A stretch of DNA of 9,012 nt, from positions 1 to 9,012 of the forward strand of contig CANJXV010000090.1 of NCBI GenBank assembly GCA_947478935.1, given 5' to 3'. Of this stretch, positions 5,373 through 9,012 are shown one piece after another; position 1 is the stretch's first letter, and each line of letters opens with the position of its first letter. A program made the position numbers and the translations under genes. The notes under the pieces are model-generated. The model had not been told where the DNA came from. It did not search any database and was given only the letters and a program-made list of their open reading frames with translations. This stretch comes from Comamonadaceae bacterium. Lineage in GTDB: Bacteria > Pseudomonadota > Gammaproteobacteria > Burkholderiales > Burkholderiaceae_C.

Positions 5373-6554
5373 ATGCATTTCACGCACGAACACCGCGAAA
5401 TCCAGAAAACGCTCAAACGCCTGATCGACGAAGACATCAACCCCCATGTGGACGAATGGGAGGAAGCTGGTATTTTTCCGGCGCATGAGGTGTTTAAGAA
5501 GCTCGGTAATTTAGGCCTCTTGGGCCTGACCAAGCCCGAAGCCTATGGCGGTGCGGGCTTGGACTACAGCTACAGCCTGGCCATGGCCGAGACCCTGGGC
5601 CATATCCACTGCGGCGGCGTGCCCATGGCCATTGGCGTGCAAACCGATATGTGTAGCCCGGCACTGGCGCGCTTTGGCAGCCCCGAACTCTGCGCCGAGT
5701 TTTTAGTCCCAGCCATTGCGGGCGATATGGTGGGCTGCATTGGCGTGTCCGAGCCGGGTGCGGGCAGCGATGTGTCCGCCATCAAAAGCCATGCGCGCAA
5801 AGACGGTGACGACTACATCATTAGCGGCCAAAAAATGTGGATTACCAACAGCCTGCAAGCCGATTGGATGTGCATGTTGGTCAACACCGGCGAAGGCCCG
5901 GCGCACAAAAACAAAAGCCTGGTGATGGTGCCTATGCGCGATGGGCGCGGCGGCAAACTGACGCCGGGCATTGAAGTGGCGAAAAAAATCCGCAAGATCG
6001 GTATGAACAGCAGCGACACCGGCCTGATTTATTTTGACGAAGTGCGCGTGCCCCAACGCAACCGCATCGGCGGTGAAGGCCAGGGGTTTATTTACCAAAT
6101 GCAGCAGTTCCAAGAGGAACGTCTATGGGCCGCAGCCAGCACTTTGCAAGGCCTGAACAATTGCATTGAAGATACGATTGCCTACGCCCAAGAGCGCAAA
6201 CTCTTTGGCGCCACCCTGGCCGATCAGCAATGGGTGCAGTTCAAACTGGCCGAAATGAAAACCGATGTAGAAGCCTTGCGCGCCCTGACCTACCGTGCCT
6301 GCGAGTTGTATGTGCAGGGCCAGGACGTGACTGAGCTAGCCAGCATGGCCAAGCTAATGGCCGGGCGACTCAACCGCAGCGTGACAGACGGCTGCCTGCA
6401 GTTCTGGGGCGGGATGGGCTATTCCTACGAAACCCGCATCTCGCGCGCCTACCGCGATGGCCGCCTAGGCTCCATCGGCGGCGGGGCGGACGAGGTGATG
6501 CTGGGTATCCTCGCAAAAATCATGGGTATTGCGAAGCGGCCACCCAAGCAATGA
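5373..6554 (+). CDS. Acyl-CoA dehydrogenase 2, citronellyl-CoA dehydrogenase-like
   Basis: 393 residues, FAD-dependent acyl-CoA dehydrogenase with its own ribosome binding site. Seen: N domain beginning MHFTHEHREIQ, GVSEPGAGSD flavin-site motif (about 124-133), K-M-W-I-T-N strand, Q-E-E-R segment, QERKLFG, WGGMGY and IGGGADEVM near the C-terminus. The medium-chain catalytic Glu position is G370, and E249 before R250 matches the isovaleryl-/long-chain-type catalytic Glu. The stretches INPHVDEWEEAGIFPAHEVF and GGVPMAIGVQTDM recall AtuD-type citronellyl-CoA dehydrogenases of acyclic terpene degradation; this is recognition from memory, not an alignment. Together with a methylcrotonyl/geranyl-type carboxylase this supports a branched or isoprenoid acyl-CoA substrate, such as citronellyl-CoA or a related chain. 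It is not a close duplicate of the first dehydrogenase: the two differ along most of their length, so they probably act on different intermediates. Confidence 0.93.
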   Translation: MHFTHEHREIQKTLKRLIDEDINPHVDEWEEAGIFPAHEVFKKLGNLGLLGLTKPEAYGGAGLDYSYSLAMAETLGHIHCGGVPMAIGVQTDMCSPALARFGSPELCAEFLVPAIAGDMVGCIGVSEPGAGSDVSAIKSHARKDGDDYIISGQKMWITNSLQADWMCMLVNTGEGPAHKNKSLVMVPMRDGRGGKLTPGIEVAKKIRKIGMNSSDTGLIYFDEVRVPQRNRIGGEGQGFIYQMQQFQEERLWAAASTLQGLNNCIEDTIAYAQERKLFGATLADQQWVQFKLAEMKTDVEALRALTYRACELYVQGQDVTELASMAKLMAGRLNRSVTDGCLQFWGGMGYSYETRISRAYRDGRLGSIGGGADEVMLGILAKIMGIAKRPPKQ

Positions 6555-6576
6555 GTGCTTGTAGCAGTATCGCGCT

Positions 6577-6594
6577 GCAGGCCTACAGGCTTGC
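6577..6594 (+). terminator. Weak hairpin downstream of the acyl-CoA catabolic genes
   Basis: GCAGGCC (6577-6583) pairs with GGCTTGC (6588-6594), six Watson-Crick pairs and one G-T, around a 4-nt TACA loop, 22 nt after the dehydrogenase stop. No T-run follows, so intrinsic termination is doubtful. The rest of the 155-nt gap 6555-6709 holds TTGACC (6638-6643), like a -35 box, but no matching -10 box. Confidence 0.3.
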
Positions 6595-6696
6595 GCACAG
6601 CGGGCAGACGCAGCGCGGCGGTACGCAGCCTTGGGCCTTGACCGCCCGGCGCTTTTGCCCTTTGTCAGCCCGTATTGCGCCCTCAGAGGGGCCACC

Positions 6697-6702
6697 AAAG
6701 GA
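6697..6702 (+). promoter_or_regulatory. Ribosome binding site (AAAGGA) fixing the small secreted protein start
   Basis: AAAGGA lies 7 nt before ATG 6710. Translation from here begins directly with a clean signal peptide, whereas the in-frame ATG at 6551 would put about 53 non-conserved residues before it. Confidence 0.75.
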
Positions 6703-6709
6703 TTCAGCG

Positions 6710-7159
6710 ATGAAAGCTAGCATTTGCGTTGCGCTCTTGGCGCTCCTTGCATTACTCAGCGGCACGGCGCAGGCCACCGAATGGAAGCTGATTACCACCA
6801 GCAGCGACCTTAGCAAAACCACCTACTGGTATGTGGACCCGAGCAGCATCGTGGTGGAATCGAATTTGCTCCAAGCGCGCCTGCGCACCGCCTGGTCCAC
6901 CATGCAATATGGGCCTAACAATACCGGCTACCAGTCCACGACCTACCTGAACTTTATCGACTGCGAGCGCCGCACCATCGCCTTTACCGGCAACACCTAT
7001 TTCAGCGACATGGAGTCCACCAGCGATCCGGTGTACCAGGAAGACGCCAAGCCGGTACAGACCCTGCGCTTTAGCGCGGTGCGACCCGGCACCCCTGGCG
7101 AGATACGCATTAACTATCTGTGCCAGTCGCACGGCACCTCGTCCAATAAGCTGATCTAG
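6710..7159 (+). CDS. Small secreted protein, surface-adhesin E-like
   Basis: 149 residues. A clear Sec signal peptide is present: Lys at 2, hydrophobic stretch about 5-16, AQA cleavage site after residue 22, mature protein starting TEWKLI. The mature part has the order of a surface-adhesin protein E-type domain (Pfam Adhesin_E family, recognised by pattern only): a tryptophan near the start, Y-W-Y-V-D-P-S-S-I, a following strand, D-C-E-R-R, and a final Y-L-C. C85 and C138 are the only cysteines of the mature protein and probably form a disulfide in the periplasm. There is no lipobox, no C-terminal anchor and no membrane segment besides the signal. In betaproteobacteria such small proteins are common and mostly uncharacterised, so adhesion is not implied. 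It has its own ribosome binding site and lies 155 nt from the catabolic genes, so it is probably independent of them. Confidence 0.85.
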   Translation: MKASICVALLALLALLSGTAQATEWKLITTSSDLSKTTYWYVDPSSIVVESNLLQARLRTAWSTMQYGPNNTGYQSTTYLNFIDCERRTIAFTGNTYFSDMESTSDPVYQEDAKPVQTLRFSAVRPGTPGEIRINYLCQSHGTSSNKLI

Positions 7160-7218
7160 GAAGTAGTCAACGCAGGAATGTCGTAACGCGTGCGGTAATC
7201 TCAGTCAGGAAGTTTGCT
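7160..7218. other. Convergent intergenic gap without recognisable terminator
   Basis: 59 nt separate two converging genes. I found no stable GC-rich hairpin followed by a T-run on either strand, so termination may be Rho-dependent or use structures inside the coding regions. Confidence 0.5.
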
Positions 7219-9012
7219 TTACAGCCCGAGCGCAAAGCGTGCCGCTTTAACTATGCTGGCGGCATCAACATGAAAATATGCGCGCAATTCCTGGCGCGTA
7301 TCGCTGCGGCCAAAGCCGTCGGTGCCCAGCGTCAGATAGCGACGACCTGCAGGCAGGTGGGCACGTATGCTTTCGGGCACAGCGCGCACATAGTCGCTGG
7401 CGGCGAGGATGGGGCCGCTACCGCCTTGTAATTGCGCTTGCACAAAAGGCATCGCTGTACCAAGTCCGTCGATAGCATCTTGCTCGCAGCGCTGGCCGTC
7501 GCGGGCAAGCTCGCTCCAACTCGTCACACTAAATACCTCGGCGGCAATCCCCTGCAGTTCAAGCGCAGTAGCAGCTTTCATCACTTCACCCAAAATCGCG
7601 CCTGAGCCCATGAGGGTCACGCGCGGCGCGTCCGTCGTCAGGTGCGCAGGCGCCGCCGACAAGCGGTAGCAACCTTTGAGCAATTGCGCGTTCACGCCTT
7701 GGGGTAAATCGGGTTGTGCATAGTTTTCGTTCATCAAAGTGACGTAATAAAACACGTCTTGCTGCTCGACCAGCATTTCGCGCATGCCCTGGTCGATGAT
7801 GACGGCCATTTCACCGGCAAAAGCCGGGTCGTAGGCTTTGCAATTCGGAATGGTCGCGGCCACCAAATGGCTGCTGCCGTCCTGGTGTTGCAAGCCTTCG
7901 CCGCCCAGCGTGGTGCGGCCTGAAGTCGCGCCGAGTAAAAATCCGCGCGCGCGTTGATCGGCTGCGGCCCAGATCGCATCGCCCACGCGCTGAAAGCCGA
8001 ACATTGAGTAATAAATATAAAAAGGCAACATGGCCAGACCGTGCACGCTGTAGCTGGTGGCGGCTGCCGTCCAACTGGCGATGGCGCCCGCTTCGCTGAT
8101 GCCTTCTTCCAGAATCTGTCCGTCCATGGCTTCGCGGTAACTGAGCACCGAGCCTATGTCTTCGGGCTCGTATTGCTGACCGACGCTGGAATAAATACCT
8201 ACCTGTTTAAACAAATTGGCCATGCCAAAGGTACGCGCCTCGTCGGCAACGATGGGCACCACACGGGCCCCGAGTTGCGGGTCTTTCATCAATTGGCCGA
8301 GGATGCGCACAAAGGCCATGGTGGTGGACATTTCTTTGTTGTCGGCCTGCAAGGCAAAGTTTGCGTAGCTCGATAGTGCAGGTACCGGCACTACGTCACA
8401 CGCGGTATCGCGCCTCGGCAGGTAGCCGCCCAGCGCCGTGCGTTTGGCGTGCAGGTAGTGCATTTCGGGTGAATCCGCCGCGGGTTTGAAAAAGTCCATG
8501 TTGGTGGCCTGCTCATCCGACAAGGGCAGATTGAAGCGATTGCGAAACGCCAGCAGCGCGGACTCGTCGAATTTTTTCTGGCTGTGCGTGGTCATCTTGC
8601 CCTGACCGGCCTGGCCCATGCCGTAGCCTTTTTTGGTGTGCGCCAGTATCACTGTGGGTTGGCCGGTATGCGCGACGGCGGCAGCGTAAGCGGCGTGGAT
8701 TTTCACCAGGTCGTGGCCGCCGCGTTTGAGCCTGTCGATTTGCTCGTCGGTCAGGCCCTGCGCAAGTTGTGCGAGTTCGGGGTTTTGGCCAAAGAAGGTT
8801 TCGCGGTTGAATCGCCCATCCTTGGCGGCAAAGGTTTGCATCTGGCCGTCCACGGTGTTGGCAAAGGCTTTGACCAAAGCGCCGTGCGTGTCGCGGGCGA
8901 ACAAACCGTCCCAGTCGCTGCCCCAGATCAGTTTGATCACGTTCCAACCGGCGCCGCGAAACAGTTTTTCCAGCTCATCGATGATGCGGCCGTTGCCGCG
9001 CACCGGGCCATC
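7219..9012 (-). CDS. aceE: Pyruvate dehydrogenase E1, homodimeric AceE type, 3' part only
   Basis: About 597 C-terminal residues; the start and the thiamine-diphosphate GDG motif region lie beyond the right edge. The frame is open to base 9012 and begins D-G-P-V-R-G-N-G, which in AceE follows just after the metal-binding N-x-N-L-Q. Seen in order: GAGWNVIKLIWGSDWD, TVDGQMQTF, GGHD, ILAHTKKGYGMG, the inner active-site loop with the conserved His (codon 8584-8586), IVADEARTFGM, GQQYEPED, PFYIYYSMFGFQR, ATSGRTTLGGEGLQH, IPNCKAYDP, MNENY and LGTDGFGRSD. E1 decarboxylates pyruvate and acetylates the lipoyl E2. The protein ends ...VDAASIVKAARFALGL, roughly 25-30 residues short of E. coli AceE, and no aceF follows: the downstream gene converges. 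It may be a second AceE-type paralog (compare MdeB-like enzymes) for another 2-oxo acid, so the symbol names the family rather than the physiological role. Confidence 0.92.
   Translation of the reverse strand, partial: DGPVRGNGRIIDELEKLFRGAGWNVIKLIWGSDWDGLFARDTHGALVKAFANTVDGQMQTFAAKDGRFNRETFFGQNPELAQLAQGLTDEQIDRLKRGGHDLVKIHAAYAAAVAHTGQPTVILAHTKKGYGMGQAGQGKMTTHSQKKFDESALLAFRNRFNLPLSDEQATNMDFFKPAADSPEMHYLHAKRTALGGYLPRRDTACDVVPVPALSSYANFALQADNKEMSTTMAFVRILGQLMKDPQLGARVVPIVADEARTFGMANLFKQVGIYSSVGQQYEPEDIGSVLSYREAMDGQILEEGISEAGAIASWTAAATSYSVHGLAMLPFYIYYSMFGFQRVGDAIWAAADQRARGFLLGATSGRTTLGGEGLQHQDGSSHLVAATIPNCKAYDPAFAGEMAVIIDQGMREMLVEQQDVFYYVTLMNENYAQPDLPQGVNAQLLKGCYRLSAAPAHLTTDAPRVTLMGSGAILGEVMKAATALELQGIAAEVFSVTSWSELARDGQRCEQDAIDGLGTAMPFVQAQLQGGSGPILAASDYVRAVPESIRAHLPAGRRYLTLGTDGFGRSDTRQELRAYFHVDAASIVKAARFALGL

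Noticed and set aside
6638..6666. Sigma-70 promoter upstream of the secreted protein (TTGACC)
   Set aside because: No acceptable -10 hexamer at 16-18 nt spacing.
6551..6709. ATG 6551 overlapping the dehydrogenase stop (ATGA) as start of the secreted protein
   Set aside because: The 53 extra residues lack coding character and would bury the signal peptide; ATG 6710 has AAAGGA at the right distance.
7990..8030. AT-rich patch in the aceE gene resembling a promoter
   Set aside because: It is fully explained by the conserved FYIYYSMF codons of AceE.

Overview
The window looks like chromosomal DNA of a betaproteobacterium, probably Burkholderiales and perhaps Comamonadaceae. The genes are GC-rich and tightly packed, with short AGGAG-type ribosome binding sites, and the encoded enzymes resemble the acyl-CoA catabolic sets of that group. 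The organism call is an inference; there is no rRNA or other marker gene here.

Layout. Positions 2-6554 (+ strand) hold a run of six co-directional catabolic genes: the 3' end of a biotin-dependent acyl-CoA carboxylase carboxyltransferase (beta) subunit, the complete biotin carboxylase/biotin carrier (alpha) subunit, a glutathione S-transferase-like protein, an acyl-CoA dehydrogenase, a zinc-dependent beta-keto acid cleavage enzyme (BKACE/DUF849), and a second acyl-CoA dehydrogenase resembling citronellyl-CoA dehydrogenases. Several junctions are coupled (ATGA overlap alpha/GST; an 11-nt gap ACAD1/BKACE). A 100-nt gap before the last gene carries a small inverted repeat that may be an operator. 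Next, on the same strand, is a small secreted protein of the surface-adhesin E type (6710-7159), separated by about 155 nt and probably unrelated in function. Converging from the right is the 3' two-thirds of a homodimeric pyruvate dehydrogenase E1 (AceE-type) gene (7219-9012, - strand). It ends early relative to well-known AceE proteins and has no aceF immediately downstream.

How the genes may work together. Carboxylases of the methylcrotonyl-/geranyl-CoA class carboxylate the gamma carbon of a 3-methyl-2-enoyl-CoA, after an isovaleryl-CoA- or citronellyl-CoA-type dehydrogenase has made the double bond. Both dehydrogenases here have the isovaleryl-CoA-type catalytic layout (Glu before Arg in the middle of the protein, Gly at the usual C-terminal Glu position), which fits branched substrates. 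The BKACE could cleave a beta-keto acid product with acetyl-CoA to acetoacetate plus a shorter acyl-CoA. The GST-like protein has no role in the textbook leucine (liu) or acyclic terpene (atu) pathways. The whole therefore looks like a branched-chain or isoprenoid acyl-CoA degradation module of unassigned substrate; this is inference from gene content. No transporter, acyl-CoA ligase, enoyl-CoA hydratase, lyase or regulator is visible in the window.

No tRNA, rRNA, CRISPR, insertion sequence or integrase was seen. Several inverted repeats (736-753, 1949-1980, 3164-3187, 5314-5328, 6577-6594) are recorded separately.
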